A stretch of DNA of 64,000 nt from Pseudomonas vlassakiae (GTDB taxonomy: Bacteria; Pseudomonadota; Gammaproteobacteria; Pseudomonadales; Pseudomonadaceae). The stretch lies in the NCBI RefSeq assembly GCF_014269035.2, contig NZ_JABWRP020000012.1:124001-188000 (forward strand), read 5' to 3'. The notes under the pieces were generated by a model, which searched no databases, was not told the DNA's origin, and worked only from the letters and a program-made list of their open reading frames with translations. How positions within the stretch are numbered: the first letter of the stretch is position 1; every line of letters begins with the position of its first letter. Made by a program: the position numbers and the translations under genes. This document shows positions 7,190 to 18,137 of this stretch, in pieces.

Positions 7190-8047
7190 TCAGAGAACGA
7201 CCGTCCGGTTGGCGTTGAGGAACACCCGCCGCTCGATGTGGTAACCCACCGCCCGCGCCAGGGTCAGGCATTCGATGTCGCGCCCCTTGGCAATCAGGTC
7301 TTCCGGGTAATGGCTGTGGTCCACCACCTCGACGCCCTGGGCAATGATCGGCCCTTCGTCGAGGTCGTTGTTGATGTAGTGCGCCGTGGCGCCGACCATC
7401 TTCACGCCCTTGTTGTAGGCCTGGTGATAGGGCTTGGCGCCCTTGAACCCGGGCAACAGCGAGTGGTGAATGTTGATCGCCCAGCCATCCAGGCGCCGGC
7501 ACAGCTCCGGCGACAGCACCTGCATGTAGCGGGCAAGCACCACCAGCTCCGCGCCGGTTTCTTCGATCACCTGGATCACCTTGCGCTCTTGCGCCGGCTT
7601 GTCCTTCGGGTCGAGGGCGAAGTGGTAGTAAGGAATCTTGTGCCAGTGCGCCAGGGGCTCGAGGTCCGGGTGGTTGGACACCACCGCGACCACGTCCATG
7701 GCCAGTTGGCCGATGCGCTGGCGATACAGCAGGTCGTTCAGGCAATGGTCGGCCTTGGACACCATGATCACCACCTTGGGACGGTGATTGGGTGCGGTCA
7801 GCTCGAAGGCCATGCCGAACGCTTCGCTGCGCTCGGCCAGGCCGGCACGAAAGCCCGCCTCGTCGAAATCGTCCGGCTGGCGGAACTCCACGCGAATGAA
7901 GAAACGCCCCGACAGCCGGTCATCGAAGGAGTGGTGCTCGGTGACGTAGCAGCGCTGCTCGTAGAGGTAACGCGTCACCACGTCGACGGTGCCGAGCATG
8001 CTCGGGCAGTCGGCGGTGAGAATCCAGGTGTCCGGTGCCCGACTCAT
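7190..8047 (-). CDS. purU: formyltetrahydrofolate deformylase
   Basis: 285 residues, normal for PurU. Residues about 8-85 form an ACT domain (ILTADCPSMLGTVDVVTRYL). The C-terminal formyltransferase-like domain carries the active-site stretch NIHHSLLPGFKGAKPYHQAY and the Asp of the NDLDEGPII loop. It hydrolyses 10-formyl-THF to formate and THF, which restores free THF for SoxBDAG and GlyA. It begins 12 bases after soxG and closes the sarcosine operon. The last residues (NANRTVVL) are standard for the family. Confidence 0.95.
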   Translation of the reverse strand: MSRAPDTWILTADCPSMLGTVDVVTRYLYEQRCYVTEHHSFDDRLSGRFFIRVEFRQPDDFDEAGFRAGLAERSEAFGMAFELTAPNHRPKVVIMVSKADHCLNDLLYRQRIGQLAMDVVAVVSNHPDLEPLAHWHKIPYYHFALDPKDKPAQERKVIQVIEETGAELVVLARYMQVLSPELCRRLDGWAINIHHSLLPGFKGAKPYHQAYNKGVKMVGATAHYINNDLDEGPIIAQGVEVVDHSHYPEDLIAKGRDIECLTLARAVGYHIERRVFLNANRTVVL

Positions 8048-8059
8048 GTTCTGCTCTCC

Positions 8060-8692
8060 TTACGCTTCGATGCTCAGACCGTATTCGGCCGAAGCGTCCT
8101 GCAGCCACAGCCACCAGTAGTCCGCGAAGCTGCGGCGGATCACCAGTTCCCAGGTGTCTTCGGCCGTGCGGCGGATCACCAGTTGCGACTTGGCGAACAC
8201 GGTGCCGACCGCCTTGCCGACCGGGAAGTTGTTCGGGTGCACGTCATAGCTGGTGGATTTCATCAGCACTTCGCGCACGTTCGGGCCGCGCAGTTCCAGC
8301 AGGCTCTGCCCGCCGCTGACATTGACCACCTGGATGTGCTGGCCTTCGAGGGCGGCGCGCAGCTTCTGCTCGACCGCCAGTTCCTGGCCGCCCGGGACGA
8401 TCAGCAGCCACTCGTCAGGGCCGACCCATTGCAGCGACATCTCGTTGTTGGCGACCACGGTCAGGGCAACCGGCAGCTCCAGGCCCAGGGCCTTGTGCAC
8501 GCCGGCGGCGAATTCCGGGTCGTGGCCATCGCCACGGAGGGTCAGGTGGCCGAGGAACTTGCGTTCGCGCAGGGTCACGCCTGCGTTCTTGCGGCCCTTG
8601 CCAACCAGGCTGGCCAGGTCGGCGTGGTGCAGTGGCGACTGGGCCTTGGCCTCGGCGCCGGGGTTTTGCTGGAAGACGTTGATAGCGCTCAT
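8060..8692 (-). CDS. soxG: sarcosine oxidase gamma subunit
   Basis: 210 residues, the usual size of the small GcvT-like gamma subunit of heterotetrameric sarcosine oxidase. The conserved LQWVGPDEWLLIVPG and SGGQSLLELRGPNVREVL segments are present. It packs against the alpha subunit and contributes to the folate-side architecture of the complex; it has no cofactor motif of its own. Gene order soxB-soxD-soxA-soxG-purU is conserved in pseudomonads. Confidence 0.93.
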   Translation of the reverse strand: MSAINVFQQNPGAEAKAQSPLHHADLASLVGKGRKNAGVTLRERKFLGHLTLRGDGHDPEFAAGVHKALGLELPVALTVVANNEMSLQWVGPDEWLLIVPGGQELAVEQKLRAALEGQHIQVVNVSGGQSLLELRGPNVREVLMKSTSYDVHPNNFPVGKAVGTVFAKSQLVIRRTAEDTWELVIRRSFADYWWLWLQDASAEYGLSIEA

Positions 8693-8766
8693 TTCTTACC
8701 TGCCTTGAATTCTTGTTCGTCAGGGCGGCGCAGCACTGCAAGCAGGCTGCGCTGCCATCCGGGGCC

Positions 8767-11700
8767 TTAGACGTTCTGCCGCTCACCCTTCGGATCGAAG
8801 AACACCGAAGACACGATTTCCGCCTCGATCACGCTGCCATCGGCCTGCGGCGAGTACACGCGCTCGCCCATGCGCTTGAGGCCGCCCTTGACCACACCCA
8901 TGGCGAACGAGTAGCCCAGGGAGTTGGACGCGTAGCTGGAGGTGACGTGGCCGACCATGTCCATCGGGATCGGCTGCTTGGGGTCGAACACCAGCTGGGC
9001 GCCTTCCGGCAGCCATTTGGTCGGGTCGATCGGCTTCAGGCCTACCAGCTGCTTGCGGTTGTCGCGCACGCAGTCTTCGCGGTTCATGCCACGCAGGCCG
9101 ATCCACGAGAACGGCTTGTTGCGGCCCACGCACCAGCTCATGTTGAGGTCGTCCGGGGTCATCGAGCCGTCGGTGTCCTGGCCGACGATGATGAAGCCCT
9201 TCTCGGCACGCAGTACGTGCATGGTCTCGGTGCCGTACGGGGTCAGGTTGTACTTCTTGCCGGCCTCGATGATCTGTTCCAGCACGCCCATGGCGTAGTT
9301 GGCCTGCACGTTGACTTCGTACGACAGCTCACCGGTGAACGAGATACGGAACACGCGGGCCGGTACGCCACCGACGTTGCCTTCCTTCCAGGTCATGAAC
9401 GGGAAGGCTTCCTTGTCCATGTCGATGTCGGTCAGCTCGCTGAGCAGCTTGCGGCTGTTCGGGCCGGACAGGGTCATGGTGGCCCAGTGGTCGGTGACCG
9501 AGGTGAAGTACACCTTCAGCTCTGGCCATTCGGTCTGGTGGTACAGCTCCATCCACTGCAATACGCGGGCAGCGCCGCCGGTGGTGGTGGTCATGATGAA
9601 GTGGTTGTCGCCGACACAGGCGGTCACGCCGTCGTCGAAGACCATGCCGTCTTCCTTGCACATCAGGCCGTAGCGGGCCTTGCCCACGTCGAGCTTGGTC
9701 CAGGCGTTGGTGTAGATGCGGTTGAGGAACTCGCGCGCATCCGGGCCCTGGATGTCGATCTTGCCCAGGGTCGAAGCGTCCAGCAGGCCCACGCTGTCGC
9801 GCACGGCCTTGCATTCACGGGCAACCGCGGCATGGATGTCTTCACCGGCTTTGGGGAAGTACCAAGGGCGCTTCCACTGGCCGACGTCTTCGAACTCGGC
9901 GCCGTTCTTCACGTGCCAGGCATGCAGGGCGGTAAAGCGCACCGGCTCGAACAGGTGGCCACAGTGACGACCGGCTACCGCGCCAAAGGTCACCGGCGTG
10001 TAGTTCGGGCGGAACATGGTGGTGCCCATTTCCGGGATGGTGATGCCGATCGAACGGGCGGCGATGGCCAGGCCGTTAATGTTGCCCAGCTTGCCCTGGT
10101 CGGTACCGAAGCCCAGCGCCGTGTAGCGCTTGACGTGCTCGACCGACTCGAAGCCTTCGCGGGTGGCCAGTTCGATGGCGGCGGCGGTGACGTCGTTCTG
10201 CTGGTCGACGAACTGCTTGGGTGCACGGGCAGTGCCCTTGTCGTGCGGCACCTGGAACAGCGCCACGGTGGCCTCTTCCTTGCGCGCCACGGTTTTCGGC
10301 AGGCTGCCAACGGTGGCCTTGAAGCCCGCTTCAGTGGCGGCGCGGGCACCGCCTTCGAAACCATCGGCAATCACATCGCCCAGGGCGTAGACGCCGTTGA
10401 TGCCACCCACGCATTCGCGCTTCTGCGGGGCATCGCCCGGCACGAAGCCGAGAATGTCCTCACGCCAGACCGGGCGACCGCCCAGGTGCGAAGCCAGGTG
10501 CACGATCGGGCTGTAACCGCCGGAGGTGGCGATCAGGTCGCATTCGAGGGTTTCACCGGGGCTGGTGACCTTGTGCGCCTGCACATCGATGGCGGCCACA
10601 CGGGCGCCGCTGACGTGCTTGGTGCCCTTGGCCTCGATTACGGCGCTGGAGGTGAGGATGCGGATGCCCTTGGCACGCGCTTCTTCAACCAGCGAACCAC
10701 GCGGGTTGTGGCGAGCGTCGGCAATGGCGACCACTTGCAGGCCGGCGTCGTGCCAATCCAGCGCGGCGCGGTAGGCGTGGTCGTTGTTGGTCGACAGTAC
10801 CAGCTTGCGCCCTGGGGCCACGCCGTAACGGCGAACGTAAGTGGACACTGCGCCAGCCAGCATGTTGCCCGGCAGGTCGTTGTTGCCGTACACCAATGGG
10901 CGCTCGTGAGCGCCGGCAGCCAGGACCACGCGCTTGGCGCGGACACGGTGCACGCGTTGACGCACCTGGCCGATCGGGGCGCGGTCGCCGAGGTGGTCGG
11001 TGAGGCGCTCGTGAATGGTCAGGAAGTTATGGTCGTGGTAGCCGTTGACCGTGGCGCGTGGCAGCAAGGTCACTTCCGGCAGGCTTTGCAGCTCTTTGAC
11101 CACGGCGTTGACCCAATCGGCGGCAGGCTTGCCGTCGAGGGTTTCGCGGGTGTCGAGCAGGCTGCCGCCGAACTCTTCCTGCTCGTCAGCCAGAATCACG
11201 CGGGCACCGCTGCGGCCAGCAGCCAGCGCGGCGGCCAGGCCAGCAGGGCCGGCGCCAACGATCAGCACGTCGCAGTGCTGGTTCATGTAGTCGTAGCTGT
11301 CGGGGTCGTTCTGCAGCGGCGCACGGCCCAGGCCGGCTGCCTTGCGGATGTACTTCTCATAAGTCATCCAGAACGATTTCGGGTACATGAAGGTTTTGTA
11401 GTAGAAGCCCGGCGGCATCATATTGCCGCCGACCTTGCCGAGGATGCCCATGACGTCATTGTTGACGTTCGGCCAGCCATTGGTGCTGGTGGCGACCAGG
11501 CCCGCGTACAGCGCCTGTTGGGTGGCTCGCACGTTGGGGATCTGGGTGGCTTCGCTGGAGCCGATCTGCAGGATCGCGTTCGGCTCTTCGCTACCGGCGG
11601 CGATGATGCCGCGTGGGCGCGAGTACTTGAAGCTGCGGCCAACGATGTCGACGCCGTTGGCCAGCAGCGCGGCGGCCAGGCTGTCACCGGCATAACCCTG

Positions 11701-11784
11701 GTAGGTCTTGCCGTTGAAGGTGAAGTTCAGGACCTTGCTGCGGTCGATACGGCCGCCGCTGGCGAGGCGATAGGTCTGGCTCAT
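8767..11784 (-). CDS. soxA: sarcosine oxidase alpha subunit
   Basis: 1005 residues, typical length. Residues about 15-110 form an N-terminal 2Fe-2S-like fold domain (FNGKTYQGYAGDSLAAALLA). Near residue 175 is a dinucleotide-binding motif (LIVGAGPAGLAAALAAGRSG). The C-terminal third is a GcvT/aminomethyltransferase-type domain (PYGTETMHVLRAEKGFIIVG) that binds THF. The complex demethylates sarcosine to glycine and hands the methylene to THF, giving 5,10-methylene-THF or free formaldehyde and H2O2. AAGGGG precedes the start, and the start overlaps the soxD stop by four bases. The long plus-strand frame opposite (8713-11871) is a GC-driven shadow. Confidence 0.96.
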   Translation of the reverse strand: MSQTYRLASGGRIDRSKVLNFTFNGKTYQGYAGDSLAAALLANGVDIVGRSFKYSRPRGIIAAGSEEPNAILQIGSSEATQIPNVRATQQALYAGLVATSTNGWPNVNNDVMGILGKVGGNMMPPGFYYKTFMYPKSFWMTYEKYIRKAAGLGRAPLQNDPDSYDYMNQHCDVLIVGAGPAGLAAALAAGRSGARVILADEQEEFGGSLLDTRETLDGKPAADWVNAVVKELQSLPEVTLLPRATVNGYHDHNFLTIHERLTDHLGDRAPIGQVRQRVHRVRAKRVVLAAGAHERPLVYGNNDLPGNMLAGAVSTYVRRYGVAPGRKLVLSTNNDHAYRAALDWHDAGLQVVAIADARHNPRGSLVEEARAKGIRILTSSAVIEAKGTKHVSGARVAAIDVQAHKVTSPGETLECDLIATSGGYSPIVHLASHLGGRPVWREDILGFVPGDAPQKRECVGGINGVYALGDVIADGFEGGARAATEAGFKATVGSLPKTVARKEEATVALFQVPHDKGTARAPKQFVDQQNDVTAAAIELATREGFESVEHVKRYTALGFGTDQGKLGNINGLAIAARSIGITIPEMGTTMFRPNYTPVTFGAVAGRHCGHLFEPVRFTALHAWHVKNGAEFEDVGQWKRPWYFPKAGEDIHAAVARECKAVRDSVGLLDASTLGKIDIQGPDAREFLNRIYTNAWTKLDVGKARYGLMCKEDGMVFDDGVTACVGDNHFIMTTTTGGAARVLQWMELYHQTEWPELKVYFTSVTDHWATMTLSGPNSRKLLSELTDIDMDKEAFPFMTWKEGNVGGVPARVFRISFTGELSYEVNVQANYAMGVLEQIIEAGKKYNLTPYGTETMHVLRAEKGFIIVGQDTDGSMTPDDLNMSWCVGRNKPFSWIGLRGMNREDCVRDNRKQLVGLKPIDPTKWLPEGAQLVFDPKQPIPMDMVGHVTSSYASNSLGYSFAMGVVKGGLKRMGERVYSPQADGSVIEAEIVSSVFFDPKGERQNV

Positions 11785-12116
11785 ACTTTTTCCCCTTGGC
11801 CTTTGACGGCGGACGGTGCGATCGCAGCTTTGCCATCAGCGGTCACTTGCGGCTTCTGGCCAATCTTGTAGGTTTCCAGAATCTCGTAGGTCACGGTGTT
11901 GCGGGTGACGTTGAAGTACTGGCGGCAACCGGCAACGTGGTCCCACAGTTCGTGGTGAATACCGCGTGGGTTGTCACGGTAGAACATGTAGGTACCCCAC
12001 TCCTCGTCGGAACAGGCGTTAGGGTCCAGCGGGCGGGCGATGTGCGCCTGGCCAGAGGCGTGGAACTCTTCTTCGGAGCGCAGCTCGCCACAGTGGGGAC
12101 AGAAAATATGCAACAT
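11781..12116 (-). CDS. soxD: sarcosine oxidase delta subunit
   Basis: 111 residues from the ATG at 12116, which has GGAG eight bases upstream; the longer upstream open frame overlaps soxB and was rejected. It carries the zinc ligands known for this subunit: Cys6 and Cys9 in CPHCGELR, and His60 and Cys64 in DHVAGCRQYF. It is a small structural subunit of the heterotetramer. Its stop codon overlaps the soxA start (ATGA), which suggests translational coupling. Confidence 0.95.
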   Translation of the reverse strand: MLHIFCPHCGELRSEEEFHASGQAHIARPLDPNACSDEEWGTYMFYRDNPRGIHHELWDHVAGCRQYFNVTRNTVTYEILETYKIGQKPQVTADGKAAIAPSAVKGQGEKV

Positions 12117-12130
12117 GACGGTGGCTCCGG

Positions 12131-13381
12131 TTAGTGGGCGACGGCGGCGGCGCCGTGTTCGTCGATCAGTGCGCCGTTGTAGAAGCGGTCCATGGAGAAC
12201 GGCGCGGCCAATGGGTGCATTTCGCCTTTGGCCAGGCTCGCGGCGAAGACGTTGCCCGAACCCGGGGTCGCCTTGAAGCCGCCAGTCCCCCAACCGCAGT
12301 TGAAGAACAGGTTCTTGACCGGCGTCTTGGTGATGATCGGGCAGGCGTCTGGCGAGGTATCGACGATGCCGCCCCACTGGCGGTTCATGCGAACACGCGA
12401 GAGGTTGGGGAACATTTCGACGATGGCCTGCAGGGTGTGCTCGATCACCGGGTACGAACCGCGCTGGCCGTAGCCGACCCAGCCGTCGATACCGGCGCCG
12501 ATCACCAGGTCGCCCTTGTCGGACTGGCTGATGTAGCCGTGTACGGCGTTGGACATGATCACGCTGTCGATGATCGGCTTGATCGGCTCGGAGACCAGCG
12601 CCTGCAGCGGGTGCGATTCCAGCGGCAGGCGGAAGCCGGCCAGCTTGGCCATGTGCCCGGAGTTACCAGCGGTGACCACGCCGACGCGCTTGGCGCCGAT
12701 GAAGCCTTTGTTGGTTTCCACGCCGATGACCGCGCCGTTTTCCTTGCGAAAGCCAATCACTTCGGTCTGCTGGATCAGGTCGACGCCCAGGGCATCGGCG
12801 GCACGGGCAAAGCCCCAGGCCACGGCGTCGTGGCGAGCCACGCCACCACGGCGCTGAACGGTGGCGCCGAGGATCGGATAGCGGGTGTTCTTGGAGCAGT
12901 CCAGGTACGGGATTTCGGCCGCGACCTGGGCAGTGTTCAGCAGCTCGCCATCGACGCCGTTGAGGCGGTTGGCGCTGACACGGCGCTCGGAGTCACGCAT
13001 GTCCTGCAGGGTATGGCACAGGTTGTAGACGCCGCGCTGGGAGAACATCACGTTGTAGTTGAGGTCCTGGGACAGGCCCTCCCACAGCTTCATGGCGTGC
13101 TCGTACAGGTGCGCCGACTCGTCCCACAGGTAGTTGGACCGCACGATGGTGGTGTTACGGGCGGTGTTGCCGCCGCCCAGGTAGCCCTTCTCGATCACCG
13201 CGACGTTGGTGATGCCGTGTTCCTTGGCCAGGTAGTAGGCCGTGGCCAGGCCATGGCCGCCACCGCCGACGATGACCACGTCGTAGACCTTTTTCGGGGT
13301 CGGCGTGCGCCACATGCGCTGCCAGTTCTCGTGGTGGCTGAGGGAGTGCTTGAAAAGGCCGAAGCCCGAATAACGTTGCAT
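12131..13381 (-). CDS. soxB: sarcosine oxidase beta subunit
   Basis: 416 residues from the ATG at 13381, chosen over a GTG five codons upstream because a TGGAG element is correctly spaced and families begin MQRYSGFGLFKHS. It is an FAD-dependent oxidoreductase of the DAO family with Rossmann motif VIVGGGGHGLATAYYLA near residue 35. His in GVARHDAVAWGF near residue 172 is the position of covalent FMN attachment in characterised enzymes. It oxidises sarcosine. It is 15 bases downstream of glyA in the same operon. Confidence 0.95.
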   Translation of the reverse strand: MQRYSGFGLFKHSLSHHENWQRMWRTPTPKKVYDVVIVGGGGHGLATAYYLAKEHGITNVAVIEKGYLGGGNTARNTTIVRSNYLWDESAHLYEHAMKLWEGLSQDLNYNVMFSQRGVYNLCHTLQDMRDSERRVSANRLNGVDGELLNTAQVAAEIPYLDCSKNTRYPILGATVQRRGGVARHDAVAWGFARAADALGVDLIQQTEVIGFRKENGAVIGVETNKGFIGAKRVGVVTAGNSGHMAKLAGFRLPLESHPLQALVSEPIKPIIDSVIMSNAVHGYISQSDKGDLVIGAGIDGWVGYGQRGSYPVIEHTLQAIVEMFPNLSRVRMNRQWGGIVDTSPDACPIITKTPVKNLFFNCGWGTGGFKATPGSGNVFAASLAKGEMHPLAAPFSMDRFYNGALIDEHGAAAVAH

Positions 13382-13396
13382 GGTGTGTGGCTCCAC

Positions 13397-14650
<1,254 letters not shown>

Positions 14651-14792
14651 CGTGTATCTCCCGGCAGCGATCGTTTTTTGTCGTGGGGCACTGTGGCCCT
14701 TTGTGGCGATGTTATGACTGGCCGGGGCGGGTCAGATGCCTGCGCACGCCTTGCAATGGCGCGTTTACGACATTGGCATTTGTGTTGTTCAT

Positions 14793-14870
14793 GCCGGCCT
14801 CTCGCGGATAAATCCGCTCCTACGGGCGATGTGTCGTTTGCAGGCGCGGATTTATCCGCGAAGGGCCGGA
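14793..14870. repeat. REP inverted pair (ATAAAT core)
   Basis: GCCGGCCTCTCGCGGATAAA and the facing GCGGATTTATCCGCGAAGGG. It lies between the divergent glyA and threonine aldolase genes, so it sits in a promoter region rather than at an operon end. Confidence 0.9.
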
Positions 14871-14944
14871 ACCGGCAGCTTGTATAGGCAACCGTTTCAG
14901 CAATGGTTTAGAGTGCTGTTCTGCGTCGTTCACAGGACAGTGCC

Positions 14945-15985
14945 ATGACAGACAAGAGCCAACAATTCGCCAGCGACAACTATTCCGGCATCTGCCCCGA
15001 AGCCTGGGCGGCAATGGAAAAGGCCAACCACGGCCACGACCGCGCCTACGGCGACGACCAGTGGACCGAGCGTGCATCGGAGTACTTCCGCAACCTGTTC
15101 GAAACCGACTGCGAGGTGTTCTTCGCCTTCAACGGCACCGCCGCCAACTCCCTGGCCCTGGCCTCGCTGTGCCAGAGCTACCACAGCGTGATCTGCTCCG
15201 AAACCGCCCACGTCGAAACCGACGAATGCGGCGCGCCAGAGTTCTTCTCCAACGGCTCCAAGCTGCTGACTGCGCCCAGCGTCAATGGCAAGCTGACGCC
15301 CGAGTCGATCCGCGAAGTGGCACTCAAGCGCCAGGACATCCACTACCCCAAGCCACGCGTGGTCACCATCACCCAGGCCACCGAAGTCGGCACCGTCTAC
15401 CGCCCCGACGAGCTCAGGGCGATCAGCGCCACCTGCAAGGAGCTGGGCCTGAACCTGCACATGGACGGCGCGCGCTTCACCAATGCCTGCGCCTTCCTTG
15501 GCTGCAGCCCGGCCGAGCTGACCTGGAAGGCCGGCGTCGATGTGCTGTGCTTTGGCGGCACCAAGAACGGCATGGCGGTGGGCGAGGCGATCCTGTTCTT
15601 CAACCGCCAGCTGGCCGAGGACTTCGACTACCGCTGCAAGCAGGCCGGTCAGCTGGCGTCGAAGATGCGCTTTTTGTCGGCGCCGTGGGTCGGGCTGCTG
15701 GAAGATGGCGCCTGGCTGCGCCATGGCAGCCACGCCAACCGTTGCGCGCAATTGCTGGCCTCGCTGGTGAGTGACCTGCCGGGGGTCGAGCTGATGTTTC
15801 CGGTGGAGGCCAACGGGGTGTTCCTGCAGATGCCGGAGCCTGCCATTGAAGCGCTGCGCAGCAAGGGCTGGCGGTTCTATACCTTCATCGGCAGCGGCGG
15901 TGCGCGGTTCATGTGTTCGTGGGATACCGAGGAAGAACGGGTGCGTGAACTGGCGGCGGATATCCGTAGCATCATCACTGCCTGA
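14945..15985 (+). CDS. ltaE: low-specificity L-threonine aldolase
   Basis: 346 residues, the family norm. It is PLP-dependent and cleaves L-threonine and L-allo-threonine to glycine and acetaldehyde. The PLP lysine is in CFGGTKNGMAVGEA near residue 205, and the substrate-side motif LHMDGARFTNACAFL lies near 175. It is divergent from glyA and functionally linked through glycine. The start follows a short AGGACAGTGCC leader. P. putida has long been the model source of this enzyme, also called ltaA. Confidence 0.95.
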   Translation: MTDKSQQFASDNYSGICPEAWAAMEKANHGHDRAYGDDQWTERASEYFRNLFETDCEVFFAFNGTAANSLALASLCQSYHSVICSETAHVETDECGAPEFFSNGSKLLTAPSVNGKLTPESIREVALKRQDIHYPKPRVVTITQATEVGTVYRPDELRAISATCKELGLNLHMDGARFTNACAFLGCSPAELTWKAGVDVLCFGGTKNGMAVGEAILFFNRQLAEDFDYRCKQAGQLASKMRFLSAPWVGLLEDGAWLRHGSHANRCAQLLASLVSDLPGVELMFPVEANGVFLQMPEPAIEALRSKGWRFYTFIGSGGARFMCSWDTEEERVRELAADIRSIITA

Positions 15986-15986
15986 C

Positions 15987-16079
15987 AGGCCCTATTCGCG
16001 GGTAAGCCCGCTCCCACAGGTGCCGCGCCGACCTTGAGGTTGACGCCCAACCTGTGGGGGCGGGTTCACCCGCGTAGAA
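15987..16079. repeat. REP inverted pair
   Basis: CGCGGGTAAGCCCGCTCCCACAGG faces CCTGTGGGGGCGGGTTCACCCGCG between the convergent ltaE and mcpH genes. The two cores differ (GTAAGC against GTTCAC). Confidence 0.85.
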
Positions 16080-16091
16080 GCCAACCCCGAT

Positions 16092-18029
16092 CTACAGCTT
16101 GAACCCACCCATCTGCCGCGCCAGGTCATCAGCCAGGCCACGCAGCGCCTGGCACTCCTCCCGGCACCCTTGCACCTCGGCCGCCGTCTCCCGGGCCAGA
16201 TCGGAAATCCCCTGCACCGTCCGGTTGATCTCTTCGGTCACCGCTGACTGCTCTTCGGTCGCCGTGGCCACCTGGTGGTTCATGTCGCTGATGTGCTCGA
16301 CCTGGTCGGTAATCGCGCCCAAGGACGCGCCAGTACGCTGGCTGGATGCCACACCACTGCCAGTCGCCTGCTGCCCCGCCTGCATCGAACTCACGGCAGA
16401 ACCCGCCCCCTGCTTGAGGCGCTGGATCATCTGCTGCACTTCATCGGTGGACAGCTGTGTACGCCGGGCCAACGTCCGCACTTCGTCGGCCACCACGGCA
16501 AATCCACGGCCCATCTCCCCTGCCCTGGCCGCCTCGATGGCAGCGTTCAGCGCCAACAGGTTGGTCTGTTCGGAAATACTGCGAATCACCGCCAACACCT
16601 GGTCGATCGAGGCCACTTCATCGGCCAACTGGCTGACCGCATCGGCAGCCTTGCCGATATCCCCGGACATGCCCTCGATTCCCTGGATCGAGCGCCGTAC
16701 CACTTCGCGCGCCTGCAGGGCCTCATCCCGCGCCGATTGCGATGCCTGCGCCGCATCGCCAGCATTGCGGGCGATGTCTTGTACCGTCAGGCCCATCTCG
16801 TGCACGGCGGTGGCGACCATCTCGGTCATTTCCTGCTGCCGACCAGAGCGCTCGGCGGTGTTATTCACCACCTGGGTCACCTGCTCTACTGACTGGTGCA
16901 GGCGTTCGCTGGTGCGCAACACTTCGCCGATCAGGCCACGCTGGCTGTCGAGGAAGCGATTGAAGCCACGGGCCAGATCGCCCAGTTCATCCTGACGGGC
17001 ATCGTCCAGCCGGTGGCTGAGGTCGCCACCGCCACTGCCGATCTGGACCAGCGCGGCGGTGACGCGGCGGATCGGGCGCACCAGGCCACGCGCCAGCAGC
17101 ACCACCAGCAGCAGCGACACAAGGGCCACGCTGCCGCCGACCAGGCTGGTCAGCCCCACCGTCTGGTGCATCTGCGCGTAAATTTCCTCCTCCGGTACCT
17201 CGGCCACCAGGGTCCAGTTGAGGTCGCGCAGAGGCAGGCCGAGCGCCAGGTAGCTTTCACCGTCGCGGTTGAAGCGGCTACTGCGCAGGCTTTCACCACC
17301 GGTCATCACCGCCTTGGCAGCTTCTGCGCCGAGTTGTTCGGCGAGCTGACGCTTGCCGCTGAAGGCCGCGTCCGGGTGCACCTGGATCAGGCCGTCATTG
17401 CGCACCAGGAAGACTCTGCCGTGCTCGCCGAAACTGAAGTCGTGGATGCGTTTCGACAGTTCGGTCATGCGCAGGCCCATGCCGGCCACGCCAACCAGCT
17501 TGCCGGCCTTTTCCACGCGGTAGTCGATGAACAATGCCAGTTCACCCGTGGCGTGATCGATGTCGATATTCACCAGGCGTTCGGCGCCGCTATCGATGTA
17601 GCCGTAGAACCATTTGTCATTGGGGTTGCCGCGGCTGAGCACACGATCCAGGCCATTCTCGTTGTAGTAGTTGCCCGTTTCGGTCGAGGCGAACAACGTG
17701 GTGAACGCATGGTTGCGTTGCTTGGCGGCCTGCAGGTATTCGAGGAATTGCGGGGCTTGAGCGGGGTCTTCGCCAGCGGCAAGCCAATCGCGCAGCAGCG
17801 TATTACCGGCAATGTCGGCGGCCGCCACCAGAGGCTGGCCGAGCATGCGCTCGATGTCATTGCGGATGGCTTCGATGCTGGCCGGCAATGCGGTGTCGAC
17901 CAGGTAACGTTCGGTCAGGCGGTTGAGTGCCACCGTGAAGATGATCACCACCACCAGGATGCTCGCCAGCAGGGCGGCGCCCATGCTTGCAATCAATTGC
18001 CACTGGATGCTCTTACGCCAGATACGCAT
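16092..18029 (-). CDS. mcpH: methyl-accepting chemotaxis protein, dCache type (McpH-like)
   Basis: 645 residues. It has TM1 (about 12-34), a large periplasmic double-Cache ligand domain (about 35-285) with the GNPNDKWFYGYIDSGAERLV and LSKRIHDFSFGEHGRVFLV segments, TM2 (about 290-312), HAMP, then a cytoplasmic signalling domain with the conserved hairpin tip (QTNLLALNAAIEAARAGEMG RGFAVVADEVRTLA, written split). In P. putida KT2440 the gene at this position is McpH, a purine-sensing receptor; orthology is inferred from position and domain layout. There is no C-terminal CheR-docking pentapeptide. Confidence 0.8.
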   Translation of the reverse strand: MRIWRKSIQWQLIASMGAALLASILVVVIIFTVALNRLTERYLVDTALPASIEAIRNDIERMLGQPLVAAADIAGNTLLRDWLAAGEDPAQAPQFLEYLQAAKQRNHAFTTLFASTETGNYYNENGLDRVLSRGNPNDKWFYGYIDSGAERLVNIDIDHATGELALFIDYRVEKAGKLVGVAGMGLRMTELSKRIHDFSFGEHGRVFLVRNDGLIQVHPDAAFSGKRQLAEQLGAEAAKAVMTGGESLRSSRFNRDGESYLALGLPLRDLNWTLVAEVPEEEIYAQMHQTVGLTSLVGGSVALVSLLLVVLLARGLVRPIRRVTAALVQIGSGGGDLSHRLDDARQDELGDLARGFNRFLDSQRGLIGEVLRTSERLHQSVEQVTQVVNNTAERSGRQQEMTEMVATAVHEMGLTVQDIARNAGDAAQASQSARDEALQAREVVRRSIQGIEGMSGDIGKAADAVSQLADEVASIDQVLAVIRSISEQTNLLALNAAIEAARAGEMGRGFAVVADEVRTLARRTQLSTDEVQQMIQRLKQGAGSAVSSMQAGQQATGSGVASSQRTGASLGAITDQVEHISDMNHQVATATEEQSAVTEEINRTVQGISDLARETAAEVQGCREECQALRGLADDLARQMGGFKL

Positions 18030-18137
18030 GCCCCTGCTCCCCGCTAATTATTGTTTTGCGGGAAGTGTATACACTTGCGTATTCAGTTAATCCAGTGATC
18101 TGGAACAATGGGGCCGCAACGCGACCCCGAAGATGCG

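Noticed and set aside
8713..11871. 1052-codon plus-strand open frame opposite soxA
   Set aside because: Shadow frame produced by GC-rich third codon positions; composition is unnatural (His/Val/Gln/Gly-rich, no motifs) while soxA on the other strand is a full match to its family.
14651..14792. Glycine or THF riboswitch upstream of glyA
   Set aside because: No recognisable aptamer core; the region is short and mainly unstructured before the REP pair.
18038..18137. 6S RNA (ssrS) next to the zapA-like gene
   Set aside because: The 108-base gap is too short for 6S RNA and lacks its long closing stem; only a small GGGGCCGC hairpin is present.
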